Source: Bin94 sp965200255 (GTDB lineage Bacteria > Gemmatimonadota > Gemmatimonadetes > Longimicrobiales > Gaopeijiaceae). Taken from it: a stretch of 64,000 nucleotides of DNA. The position numbers and the translations under genes were made by a program. Each line of letters starts with the position of its first letter. The stretch's first letter is position 1. This document shows positions 25,560-33,660 of the stretch, one piece after another. The notes beneath the pieces are model-generated. The model was not told where the DNA came from. It was given only the letters and a program-made list of their open reading frames with translations, and did no database searches. The stretch lies in the NCBI GenBank assembly GCA_965200255.1, contig CBDAUS010000001.1, positions 372,001-436,000 of the forward strand, read 5' to 3'.

Positions 25560-26174
25560 ATGCAGCCCCGTTCAATCCAGTCGCGAATGGTTACTACGAC
25601 GTTCCTGGCATTGGCGATGCTGGGATCGACACTCACCGGAACGCTTCCGGCCAGGGCTTCCGCGCAGGCGCGCGCGTCCCAGGAGGCCGAGGCGCAGCCA
25701 ACCGTCATCTACCTCGTCCGCCACGCCGAACGGGCCGAAGACGGCACCGATGACCCGGCTCTCTCCCTGGCAGGCCGAATTCGGGTCCAGGTATTGCGTC
25801 AGATGCTGGCCGAAGCCGGGGTCACGCGGGTGCATACGACCGACTGGAAGCGTACTCGGGACACGGCGCGACCGCTGGCGGAGCACATGGGGGTGGATGC
25901 GTCCATTTACGACGCCACGGACTTGCGAACGTTCGCGTCTCAGCTGAAAGAGAGTCCTGGCCGGCATCTGGTGGTGGGCCACAGCAATACGACTCCGCAA
26001 CTCGTCGAAGCGCTCGGGGGCGATCCCATGGGAGCCATTGCCGAAATGGAGTACGACCGCCTCTACGTGGTCGTGATCCCGCCCGGCGGCCGGACTTCGG
26101 TGACCACGCTGCTCCGATTCGGCGAACCGTACATGGCCGAATCGGACTATGCGCTCCGGTCGGGCGTGGAGTAG
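25560..26174 (+). CDS. Exported histidine phosphatase superfamily protein
   Basis: A 204-residue branch-1 histidine phosphatase with a signal peptide (hydrophobic core TTTFLALAMLG, cleavage near ARASAQ at about 36). The catalytic RH motif is Arg54-His55 in YLVRHAERAED, and the second histidine lies in VVGHSNTTP. The acid/base residue region and TTDWKRTRDTARP (phosphate pocket arginines) are present. It hydrolyses a phosphomonoester outside the cytoplasm; substrate unknown. An in-frame GTG at 25554 has a slightly better spaced GAGGA upstream and could be the real start, adding two residues. The stop is five bases before the aquaporin gene, so the two are likely co-transcribed. Confidence 0.87.
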   Translation: MQPRSIQSRMVTTTFLALAMLGSTLTGTLPARASAQARASQEAEAQPTVIYLVRHAERAEDGTDDPALSLAGRIRVQVLRQMLAEAGVTRVHTTDWKRTRDTARPLAEHMGVDASIYDATDLRTFASQLKESPGRHLVVGHSNTTPQLVEALGGDPMGAIAEMEYDRLYVVVIPPGGRTSVTTLLRFGEPYMAESDYALRSGVE

Positions 26175-26179
26175 CGGCC

Positions 26180-26812
26180 ATGGGTCGATACCTAACCGAG
26201 TTCGTCGGCGCTTTTTTCCTGGTTCTCACCATCGGCTTGACCGTCGTGCAGGGAGTGGCGGTGGCTCCGCTCGCGATTGGCGCCGCGCTGATGGTGATGG
26301 TCTACATGGGCGGTCACATTTCGGGAGCGCACTACAACCCGGCGATCAGCGTCGCCATGGTGCTGCGCGGCGAGCTGCACCGCAGGGATCTCGTTCCCTA
26401 TGTCGTCATGCAGATCGCCGGAGCCGCTGCGGCCGCCGCGGTCGTCCGAGGCCTGACCGGCAGCTTCCTGACCGTGGCTCCGGGCCCCGACGTGTCGGCG
26501 CTCGTCGCCCTGGGCGCCGAAGTGCTCTTCGCATTCGCGCTGGCACTCGTGATTCTGAACGTCGCGACCTCGCCGCATACGCGCGGCAATTCGTACTACG
26601 GCCTGGCAATCGGACTAACCGTAATGACGGGGGCCTTCGCGGTGGGAGGGATTTCCGGCGGGGCGTTCAATCCCGCGGTCGGCACCGGCCCGATTCTGGT
26701 CGCACTTGCAGGCGGGGGGTCGATTGGCGACCTGTGGATTTACTGGGTGGGACCGGTGGCCGGGGCGGCGCTCGCCGTGCCGGTGTATGGCATGCAGCAT
26801 CGGGGGAAGTAG
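26180..26812 (+). CDS. MIP-family channel (aquaporin)
   Basis: A 210-residue six-helix channel. Both half-helix motifs are present: HYNPA with Asn53 and AFNPA with Asn164. After the second NPA the usual filter arginine (NPAR) is replaced by Val167 (NPAVG), a variant known in some plant TIPs and bacterial MIPs that makes the ar/R filter wider and more hydrophobic. It therefore may pass solutes other than water (ammonia, urea or peroxide are possibilities, not shown). The ATG is five bases after the phosphatase stop. Confidence 0.9.
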   Translation: MGRYLTEFVGAFFLVLTIGLTVVQGVAVAPLAIGAALMVMVYMGGHISGAHYNPAISVAMVLRGELHRRDLVPYVVMQIAGAAAAAAVVRGLTGSFLTVAPGPDVSALVALGAEVLFAFALALVILNVATSPHTRGNSYYGLAIGLTVMTGAFAVGGISGGAFNPAVGTGPILVALAGGGSIGDLWIYWVGPVAGAALAVPVYGMQHRGK

Positions 26813-26885
26813 GGGGGCTGGGAGGAGTAACGGGGTAGCGTCGTAGGGCGATGATTCCAGCGCAATAGCGATGAAGGAGATCTGC

Positions 26886-27422
26886 ATGGGAGAATCGGCA
26901 GATTCGCTCATTCGTGAAGGGTATCTGGCGCGGCGCAAGGATCGTAGCGAAGACGCGCTTCGTCACTTCAAGCAGGCCGTGTCCCTGAGCCGGGCAAGCG
27001 GCGCCAGATGGGATTTGATTCGTGCCCTGCGCGGCGAGGGGCAGATCGAGCGCGACTTGGGGTGCCACACCGCCGCATTGCCCCTCTACGAAGAAGCTCT
27101 TGCGCTGTGCCGTCAAGAAGGCGATCCCGCGTCCATTGCCAACGCCGTCCGCCATCTGGGAGACGTCCATCAGGATTTGGGAAGTTTGGACTCGGCCGAA
27201 CTCTGCTTCGAAGAGGCTCTGGTCCTTTATCGCGGCCAGGAAGGGACGCCGCCGCTACTGCTGGCCAATGCCATTCGGCCGACGGCCATCCTCAAAGGCA
27301 CCCAGGGCAAGACGGAAGAGGCAATCCGTCTGTGGAAACAAGCGAAAGCTCTCTACGAGGAAGCCGGCATAGCCGAGGGCGTCGCCGAATGCGCCGACGC
27401 GCTAGAATGTCTTTCGACCTGA
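26886..27422 (+). CDS. Tetratricopeptide-repeat protein
   Basis: A 178-residue soluble all-helical protein with about four TPR units: YLARRKDRSEDALRHFKQAV, ALRGEGQIERDLGCHTAALPLYEEAL, AVRHLGDVHQDLGSLDSAELCFEEAL and a last degenerate one ending in AIRLWKQAKALYEEAG. TPRs scaffold protein contacts. No signal peptide or enzymatic domain. The ATG at 26886 follows AAGGAGA with 5-base spacing; an earlier in-frame ATG at 26871 overlaps that ribosome-binding site and is rejected. It stands alone, 73 bases after the aquaporin. Confidence 0.8.
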   Translation: MGESADSLIREGYLARRKDRSEDALRHFKQAVSLSRASGARWDLIRALRGEGQIERDLGCHTAALPLYEEALALCRQEGDPASIANAVRHLGDVHQDLGSLDSAELCFEEALVLYRGQEGTPPLLLANAIRPTAILKGTQGKTEEAIRLWKQAKALYEEAGIAEGVAECADALECLST

Positions 27423-27472
27423 GAGCGGCGCTTCTGTACGCGTCAGGACGCCTCCCACGGCAACTCCCCCGC

Positions 27473-28051
27473 TCACCAAACCGTCTCGTAACCGTCCGCG
27501 GCCAAATCCCACCGTGACCCGTAGACGTGAAGCGTGTTGGTGGGGACCCCCGCGTTAACCAGCTGGCCCCCTGCATGGGTCCACGCGAGGACGCTCCCTT
27601 CCAGGTTGAGGACCTCGACGCCCAGCCCCTTCATCTGCTGCGCGTAGTCGGCGCTGCGACGCCCGATCGTGCAGTAGACCACGACCGTGGGACCGTGGGA
27701 ACCGGGCGACGCCACAAGTTTCGGCAACCGGGACTCGAAGTCGGCCCGCGTGATCGCCCCGGGTAACATCGAGACCTCACGCTCCTGGGCGGTCCGCACG
27801 TCTACGAGGATGAACGCTTCCGCGCCCACACGGTCGCGCAGCTCTGGCGCCGAGATGGTCGCCACGTCGGGGTAGTCTTCCCGAATCCCCTGCACCATCC
27901 GTTGCATGGCGATGCGCCGCGCCGCCTCCGTATCGGTGGACTGCGCGGTAGCGAGGTCCGGCGCAAACGACCAAGCCATACCGGCAATGCCCACCGTCAG
28001 GGCGAACCCGCACAAGGGGGGCACCGCCCGCACCGCCATTCCCCGCATCAT
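27473..28051 (-). CDS. Exported rhodanese-domain protein
   Basis: A 192-residue protein: an N-terminal hydrophobic signal or anchor (about 10-33) and one rhodanese domain. The active loop is CTIGRRS in VVYCTIGRRSADYAQQM, carrying the sulfur-accepting cysteine. The CH2A-type strand ILVDVRTAQEREVSMLPGAI precedes it. It probably transfers sulfane sulfur in the periplasm. The start ATGATG at 28051 overlaps the stop of the upstream metallo-beta-lactamase/rhodanese gene by four bases, so the two sulfur-handling proteins are co-expressed, one inside and one outside the membrane. Confidence 0.87.
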   Translation of the reverse strand: MMRGMAVRAVPPLCGFALTVGIAGMAWSFAPDLATAQSTDTEAARRIAMQRMVQGIREDYPDVATISAPELRDRVGAEAFILVDVRTAQEREVSMLPGAITRADFESRLPKLVASPGSHGPTVVVYCTIGRRSADYAQQMKGLGVEVLNLEGSVLAWTHAGGQLVNAGVPTNTLHVYGSRWDLAADGYETVW

Positions 28052-29451
28052 ACCGGCCGGAAGAGGTCGTTGACGCCCACGACCTGGAACCCCTCGCGGG
28101 CCAACAGCGAAGCCGCCGCCGAGGCCCGGGCGCCGCTTAAGCAATGCACCAACAGCTGATCGTCGCGGGAAAGCTCGTCGAGTCTGCTGGCCAATCTCGT
28201 GTGAGCGATGTTGTATGCGCCGTCGACGTGGCGCGCGGCGAATTCGGCTGGCTGACGCACGTCGAGCACCTGCACGTGGGCTTGCGAGCGTCGGCGGTGC
28301 ACTTCGCCGAAGTCAATTTGTTCGATATGGGCCAGCTCCCCGCCCGCTCGCTCCATCTCGAACAGGGCTTCCGGCGGCGCCCACCCGACCACCCGATCGA
28401 TCCCGATGCGCACCAAGTCGCGCACGGCCTCGTCCACCGCGCCCTCGTTGCAAATCAGCACGATGTCCAGGTGCGGGTCCACGTAGCACCCGGTAATCGT
28501 GGGGAAGGACTTGTTGAGAGGCGCGTAAATCGAACCGGGGACGTGCCGCGCGTAGTACCCTACCCTGTCCATCCGCGTATCGATTACGATCGCGTTGGGG
28601 TCCGCGGCACGCTCGTTGAGATCAATCCCCGACAGCTTTCGCGGCTGCGGCAGCGGCCCGAGCAGCGCGGGACCTCGCCGGTTCTCGTGCTTCATGCGAC
28701 CGAAATAGAGCGGTGGATCGGATTGCCCGTCGAGTATGTAGTCGACGAAGGCGTCTTCGCCTTTCCGCACCGCCGCCAGAGCCGGACTGAAGCGCTTTTC
28801 GTACCCGGCCGTGGTGTCCGGGATCGCGCCGAGGGCTTTGCCGCAGGCGCTTCCTGCCCCGTGACCGGGCCAAATCCGCAGATAGTCGGGCAGGTCGAAG
28901 ACGCCGCGCGCGGAGCCGTAGAGCCGTCGCGCCGAAGGCTCCATGGCTCCCGACTGGCCCGCAGCCGATTCAAGGAGGTCGGGACGACCCAGATCGCCTA
29001 CGAACACGAAATCGCCCGACACCATGCCCATGGGCTCGGTGGCTCCAGCGCCCCGGTCGGTGATCAGGAAGCTGATGTGCTCAGGCGTGTGGCCGGGCGT
29101 GTGCACGGCCCGAAAGTCGATGCCCCCGAGCGCGAAGTGATCGCCGTCGCGCAACAGGGTGACCAACTCGCGCCCCGCGGCCCACTCGTACTGCCACTCC
29201 GGGCCACCTTCGCCGGATAGGTAGGCCCTGCATCCGTAGCGCTCGACGAGCTCGAGGCAGCCCGAAAGAAAATCCGCGTGAATGTGGGTTTCGGTTGCTG
29301 CGACGATTCGGAGACCCTCCTGGCGGGCGATCGCCACATAACGGTCGACATCGCGCTGAGGGTCGATGATCACTGCTTGTCCGGTGCGCTGACAACCGGC
29401 CAAGTAGGCGTGCTGGGCCAGCTTCCGGTCAACGATCTGTCTGAAGAACAT
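28048..29451 (-). CDS. Metallo-beta-lactamase-fold protein with two rhodanese domains (persulfide dioxygenase-like)
   Basis: A 467-residue cytoplasmic protein. Residues 1-240 are a glyoxalase II/persulfide dioxygenase-type fold with THIHADF (usual ETHxHADH, last ligand position Phe-Leu), HTPGHTPEH, and GDFVFVGDLGRPDLL, the ETHE1-like iron-binding signature. Two rhodanese domains follow: the first (about 270-360) lacks a good catalytic loop (ICNEGAVDEA), the second (about 365-467) has Cys in VHCLSGARAS. It oxidises or transfers persulfide sulfur. Note that the expected ETHxHADH reads ETHIHADF, so metal binding needs checking. Coupled to the exported rhodanese downstream. Confidence 0.88.
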   Translation of the reverse strand: MFFRQIVDRKLAQHAYLAGCQRTGQAVIIDPQRDVDRYVAIARQEGLRIVAATETHIHADFLSGCLELVERYGCRAYLSGEGGPEWQYEWAAGRELVTLLRDGDHFALGGIDFRAVHTPGHTPEHISFLITDRGAGATEPMGMVSGDFVFVGDLGRPDLLESAAGQSGAMEPSARRLYGSARGVFDLPDYLRIWPGHGAGSACGKALGAIPDTTAGYEKRFSPALAAVRKGEDAFVDYILDGQSDPPLYFGRMKHENRRGPALLGPLPQPRKLSGIDLNERAADPNAIVIDTRMDRVGYYARHVPGSIYAPLNKSFPTITGCYVDPHLDIVLICNEGAVDEAVRDLVRIGIDRVVGWAPPEALFEMERAGGELAHIEQIDFGEVHRRRSQAHVQVLDVRQPAEFAARHVDGAYNIAHTRLASRLDELSRDDQLLVHCLSGARASAAASLLAREGFQVVGVNDLFRPV

Positions 29452-29562
29452 GGGGCTTTCCTAACGGAACGGGACGCCTCGCTGTCAAGGATACGGAACC
29501 TGGAGCCACTCCAGGGGCCGCAAACCGCACATCTTGCCAACAATTGTAACAGGGAGAACACA

Positions 29563-30135
29563 ATGACTTTGACAGCCAAGATGATCAGCATCGGCGTGGC
29601 GACCCTCGCGACGCTGCTTCTGCCCGCGCTGCCCGCCGGGCCGGCGACGGTGACGGGCGACCTGGTGGCACAGCGGTGGCAGCGCTCGAGCGCCCGGCCC
29701 GCAGGCGCGCAAACCGCACGCGGCGACGCCATGGTCGAACGCGCCATCCGCCTTGCCGACGAGCTGGAGCTGACGGACGACCAGCGAACCGAGCTCGAGG
29801 CTATCCGAGCGGAGAGCGTCGAGCATCGCGCGGAACGGTTGACCGCGCTCATGGCGCTCCGTTCGGAGATCGCCGCCGGGCTGCGCGAACCCGAGGCCAT
29901 GGGCGAGTTTCTCGTCACTGCGTGGACGAGTAGAGAGGAAATCCGCGACGGGCTGCGCGACCGTTTCGCCGAGGTCCTGACCGAAGAGCAGCAGGACGAG
30001 CTCCGGCGATTGAACCGTCGGGCGGAGGCGCGCTGGCGGGGAGCGCCGAACCGTGGCCGCGTTGACCGGCAGCGTGGTCCTCAAGGCGGCAGGCCGTTCG
30101 ATCGGGGTCGGGGACCGTGGCGGCGGGGGAGGTAG
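29563..30135 (+). CDS. Periplasmic LTxxQ-motif (Spy/CpxP-like) protein
   Basis: A 190-residue exported protein: signal peptide (TAKMISIGVATLATLLLPAL), a helical middle with two LTxxQ-type motifs (LTDDQRTELEAIRAE and LTEEQQDELRRL), and a basic, Gly/Arg-rich tail (RGPQGGRPFDRGRGPWRRGR). Spy and CpxP are cradle-shaped periplasmic chaperones or metal/stress sensors. The ATG at 29563 has AGGGAGA five bases upstream. It is divergent from the metallo-beta-lactamase gene. The Arg-rich tail is unusual for Spy and may bind acidic surfaces. Role inferred from the motif only. Confidence 0.72.
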   Translation: MTLTAKMISIGVATLATLLLPALPAGPATVTGDLVAQRWQRSSARPAGAQTARGDAMVERAIRLADELELTDDQRTELEAIRAESVEHRAERLTALMALRSEIAAGLREPEAMGEFLVTAWTSREEIRDGLRDRFAEVLTEEQQDELRRLNRRAEARWRGAPNRGRVDRQRGPQGGRPFDRGRGPWRRGR

Positions 30136-30176
30136 CCGTACGGGCCGTTCGCCGATAGATTCAATGGCGAATGGCA

Positions 30177-30249
30177 GCCCTGCTAGCTCAACTGGTAGAG
30201 CATCCGACTCTTAATCGGCAGGTTCGGGGTTCGAGTCCCTGGCGGGGCA
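30177..30249 (+). tRNA. tRNA-Lys (anticodon CTT)
   Basis: A 73-nt cloverleaf: acceptor GCCCTGC/GCGGGGC, D arm GCTC/GAGC, anticodon loop CTCTTAA giving anticodon CTT, variable AGGTT, T arm CGGGG-TTCGAGT-CCCTG, discriminator A. CCA is not encoded. The outermost anticodon-stem pair is mismatched (T-C). Confidence 0.95.
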
Positions 30250-30260
30250 CTGGCAGCAAA

Positions 30261-31256
30261 TCAGCTTGGCAGGCGGGCGCGCAACGCAACCACGTCGGTC
30301 AGCGCTCGCACTTCAAACGGTCCCATGGTGGCGGGTAGCAAGGCGAATTGCACGCCGTGCAGCGGTAGCGTCGCGGCGCCGCTCGACCCCATCGTCGCCG
30401 CGCCGGACAGCACCCCCCAGATTTCGAACGTGTCGCCGACCAGGTCGTGCGCGAAGCGTGCGTGCGCCTCGAGGCCGACCCGCTCCACCACGAAATGGTC
30501 GCAGCGGGCAAGCGTTTCCCGGCGCGTGGCCTTCGGCGCGCCTGGGGGGCCACGGCGAAGATGCGCACGCGGTTGCTCGAAGTCGATCGCGTCGAGCGCG
30601 CGCTCGACGTGCAGCATTCTGGGTCGGCCATCGGGGCCGACGCGATCCCAGTCGTAGACGCGATAGGTTGTGTCCGAGCACTGCTGGATCTCGACGAGCA
30701 CAATGCCCGACAAGATGCCGTGCACGGTCCCGGCGGGCACCAGGATTGCGTCGCCGGCCTGCACGGACACGCGGTGTAGGCGGTCCTGGACGCGCCCCGT
30801 CGCCAACGCGGCCTCCAGAGTGGTCCGATCGGTACCCGGGACCAGGCCTCCGACGATTTGCGCACCCGGTTCGGCGTGCAGCACGTACCACATCTCGGTC
30901 TTCCCGGGTTCGCCGAGCTGGTGGGCGGCCGCGTAGTCGTCGTCGGGGTGCACCTGTACGGATAGCGGGTGCGTCGCGTCGAGCAGCTTGACGAGCAACG
31001 GGAAGCCGCCCCTCCCAACGCGCTCACCGCGACCTCCGACCAGCCGCGCACCGTATGCCGCCACCAGTTCCGGCAGCGTTTTCCCGGCGAGCGGTCCCGC
31101 GTCCACTACGGACACGCCCGCGGGATGACCCGATATCTCCCAGCTCTCGGCCACCACGCCATCGGGCAGGGTTCTGCCGAAGAGCCGCTCCAGGTTGCGG
31201 CCGCCCCACAGGTACTGCTTCAGCTGGGGCGCGAATGTCAGCGGCGCCGACAGCAC
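30261..31256 (-). CDS. manA: Mannose-6-phosphate isomerase, class I
   Basis: A 331-residue cupin-type zinc isomerase that interconverts mannose-6-phosphate and fructose-6-phosphate. Zinc ligands: Gln101 and His103 in VQVHPDD, Glu121 in KTEMWYVL and a His near VPAGTVHGI (His179). YRVYDWDR follows the core as usual. It feeds GDP-mannose and glycan synthesis or mannose use. It starts three bases after the S9 peptidase stop on the same strand and is probably co-transcribed with it, although the two have no obvious functional link. Complete, no anomalies. Confidence 0.93.
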   Translation of the reverse strand: MLSAPLTFAPQLKQYLWGGRNLERLFGRTLPDGVVAESWEISGHPAGVSVVDAGPLAGKTLPELVAAYGARLVGGRGERVGRGGFPLLVKLLDATHPLSVQVHPDDDYAAAHQLGEPGKTEMWYVLHAEPGAQIVGGLVPGTDRTTLEAALATGRVQDRLHRVSVQAGDAILVPAGTVHGILSGIVLVEIQQCSDTTYRVYDWDRVGPDGRPRMLHVERALDAIDFEQPRAHLRRGPPGAPKATRRETLARCDHFVVERVGLEAHARFAHDLVGDTFEIWGVLSGAATMGSSGAATLPLHGVQFALLPATMGPFEVRALTDVVALRARLPS

Positions 31257-31259
31257 GAA

Positions 31260-33620
31260 TCAACCCGAGGGCCGCGTGATTTCGTACTCCTTGGGCGGCT
31301 CGGCGCCCAGCAAATGTTGCACGAAATAGTCCCACCGGCGACGAATGAAGTACGGCTCGTTCAGTCCGTGCGCCCGGTCCGGCGCCCACACCAGATCGTA
31401 GTCCTTGTTGGCCTTGGTGAGCTCGTCGATCAGCTGCACGGTCATCGCGGGGTGAACGTTGTCGTCCATGTCGCCGTGCATCAGCAGCAGTTTGCCCTGC
31501 AGGTTCGCGGCGTGCGTCTTGTTGGCTTCGTCGGTGAAGTTGGTGGTGCCGCTCGCCAAATCCGCCACGAGCAGTCCCTGGTACTTCTCGGCCCAGTAAA
31601 TGTTGTAGCTGGCGTTGTCGTGGTTGCCGGCGCCCGACACGGCCACCTTGAAGAAATCGGGGAAGCGCAATATTGCATCGGTGGATGCGAAGCCGCCCCC
31701 GGAGTGACCGTAGATGCCTACCCTGTCGAGATCCATGAAGGGATAACGCGCGGCCAACTGTTTGATGGCTGTGACGTGATCGGGAAGGCCGTTATCGTTG
31801 AAGTCGCCGTAATAGATGTCGTGAAACGCCTTGGAACGGTGGGGCGTCCCCATGTGGTCGAGCTGAATCACCACAAACCCCAACTTGGCCAGCGCAAAAT
31901 CCTCGCCACCGGACTTGAACGTCCACGAGCCCACGCTGCCCACCTGCGGACCCGGATAGATGTGATCGATGACCGGGTAGCTGCCCGACTCGTCCAGGTT
32001 GTCGGGGAAATAGATCAGGCCGTAGATGTCGGTGACCCCGTCGCGCGCCTTAACCGAAAACACCTCCGGAGCGCGCCAACCAACCTCGGCGAGCCGCGAT
32101 GCGTCGGCTTCCTCCAGCGTGCGAATTACGGCGCCGTTGGCCATGTTGCGCAGGAGTGTGACCGGTGGATCGCCAATGGTTGAATAGGTGTCCACCACGA
32201 ATCGGCCCGAAGGCGACACCGAGACCGCGTGGTTCCCGACTTCGGGGGCAATCTGCGTAAGGCCGCTCCCGTCGTAGCCAATTCGGTACAAGCGGCCATA
32301 GTACGGGACCCCGTCTTCGCGACCGTATGCCGTGAAGTAGATTCGGGCGTTGTCCTCGTCCACATGCCAGATCGCGCCCACCGCCCAGGGGCCGGACGTG
32401 ACTTGATTCTTTACGGTCCCGTCTTTCGCGAAACGCCAGATATGGGCCCAGCCGTCGCGTTCCGACCACCAAAACGCGTCGTCGGTGGTCTCGGAAACGA
32501 ACCAGGACGTGGGGTTGCGCTGGGCCGTTTCGACCCAGGTGCGCGCGCTGTCGCCGGCGATGATGCGGAATGCCCCGGTGGTCGCATCCACCTCGGCCAA
32601 GTGATTGCTCTTGGACGCGCGGGTTTCCCAGTGCATGTATGCGAAGCGCGAGTCGGCCGACCAGAGAGAGTCTACCTGCGAACCCCCCAGATACAGCCGG
32701 TTGGGGCGCGGTTCCAACACGACGCGAATGTTGCCGACTTCGGGGATCGGAACGGCACCGGCATCGCGAAGCAAGGGCGGATACTCGCGCCCGTTGTCCG
32801 CGGCTGCGGCGTTCAGGGTTTCGCCCACGTCCAGAATGTGAAAGGCGGGCAGTGGCACAATCGAGTCGCCGGGCAACGCGTACGGTTGGGAATAGTGCAC
32901 AGTTCGTTGGGCGGTGTAGGAGACATAGTGGTGATGCTCCACGCCGCGTTGATCCATGCGCTGAACCAGGATTTTGCGCGAGTCGGGGGACCAGTAGGCG
33001 TCCGGCCGTCGCACGCGGTTGTTCTTGATGTCGTTGGGACGGGGATAGGCAAGGCCGTAACCGTTGAACTCTTCGCCGTCGGTCGTAATCTGGATCGTGT
33101 CTCCCCCGGCGGTGGGTCGCACGAAGAGATTGTGGTCCATGACGAACGCCTCCCAGCGCTCGTCGGGAGACTCGACGAAGGGCGTGTCGTCGGGGAGCGT
33201 GTCGCCGACCTCGCAGCTGTAGGCCCCGATGTCGCACTCGAAACGCTTGGCGCCGCTGGTGAACTCGATGCGCCGCTCGTCGCCGTCGACAAATTCGAAC
33301 GTGTCGAAGGGCAGCTTTTCGGGCACGTAGCTGGTATCCGCCGTGACCGACAGCTCCGCGGCCAGGCGCGCGTGGTCGAAGAGGGGACGCTTGAGGTTGG
33401 CCGCTGGATCGACGAAGGTGAATTCGTGACCGGAGCCGGTATTGTTGCGATACCAGAAACGGTCCGTATCGTTGATCCAGATCGGCGTGACCGGCGTTCC
33501 CGAGATCAAGGGCGACGTGTGCCAGCCCAGGAGGATCTCGGCGCGATGATAGTCGACCTGCTGGCCTTGGGCGGGAGCAACCGCCGCGACGAACACCCAC
33601 AGGATTGCGAGTTTTCTCAT
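31260..33620 (-). CDS. S9 family peptidase, dipeptidyl-peptidase IV-like
   Basis: A 786-residue exported enzyme: signal peptide (MRKLAILWVFVAAVAPAQGQ), an N-terminal eight-bladed beta-propeller (blades such as SPDERWEAFVMDHNLFVRP and WSPDSRKILVQRMDQRG), then a C-terminal alpha/beta hydrolase domain with nucleophile Ser in GIYGHSGGGFAS, Asp in MHGDMDDNVHP and His in APDRAHGLNE. It releases di- or tripeptides from N-termini. The frame is open to 33821, but the ATG at 33620 opens a proper signal peptide and has GAGGT just before it. manA follows at three bases. The plus-strand neighbour begins directly next to it, so the two share a very short divergent promoter region. Confidence 0.93.
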   Translation of the reverse strand: MRKLAILWVFVAAVAPAQGQQVDYHRAEILLGWHTSPLISGTPVTPIWINDTDRFWYRNNTGSGHEFTFVDPAANLKRPLFDHARLAAELSVTADTSYVPEKLPFDTFEFVDGDERRIEFTSGAKRFECDIGAYSCEVGDTLPDDTPFVESPDERWEAFVMDHNLFVRPTAGGDTIQITTDGEEFNGYGLAYPRPNDIKNNRVRRPDAYWSPDSRKILVQRMDQRGVEHHHYVSYTAQRTVHYSQPYALPGDSIVPLPAFHILDVGETLNAAAADNGREYPPLLRDAGAVPIPEVGNIRVVLEPRPNRLYLGGSQVDSLWSADSRFAYMHWETRASKSNHLAEVDATTGAFRIIAGDSARTWVETAQRNPTSWFVSETTDDAFWWSERDGWAHIWRFAKDGTVKNQVTSGPWAVGAIWHVDEDNARIYFTAYGREDGVPYYGRLYRIGYDGSGLTQIAPEVGNHAVSVSPSGRFVVDTYSTIGDPPVTLLRNMANGAVIRTLEEADASRLAEVGWRAPEVFSVKARDGVTDIYGLIYFPDNLDESGSYPVIDHIYPGPQVGSVGSWTFKSGGEDFALAKLGFVVIQLDHMGTPHRSKAFHDIYYGDFNDNGLPDHVTAIKQLAARYPFMDLDRVGIYGHSGGGFASTDAILRFPDFFKVAVSGAGNHDNASYNIYWAEKYQGLLVADLASGTTNFTDEANKTHAANLQGKLLLMHGDMDDNVHPAMTVQLIDELTKANKDYDLVWAPDRAHGLNEPYFIRRRWDYFVQHLLGAEPPKEYEITRPSG

Positions 33621-33660
33621 GACCTCGTTCTCTCCGTTTGGAACTGCGTTCTCTCCGCTC

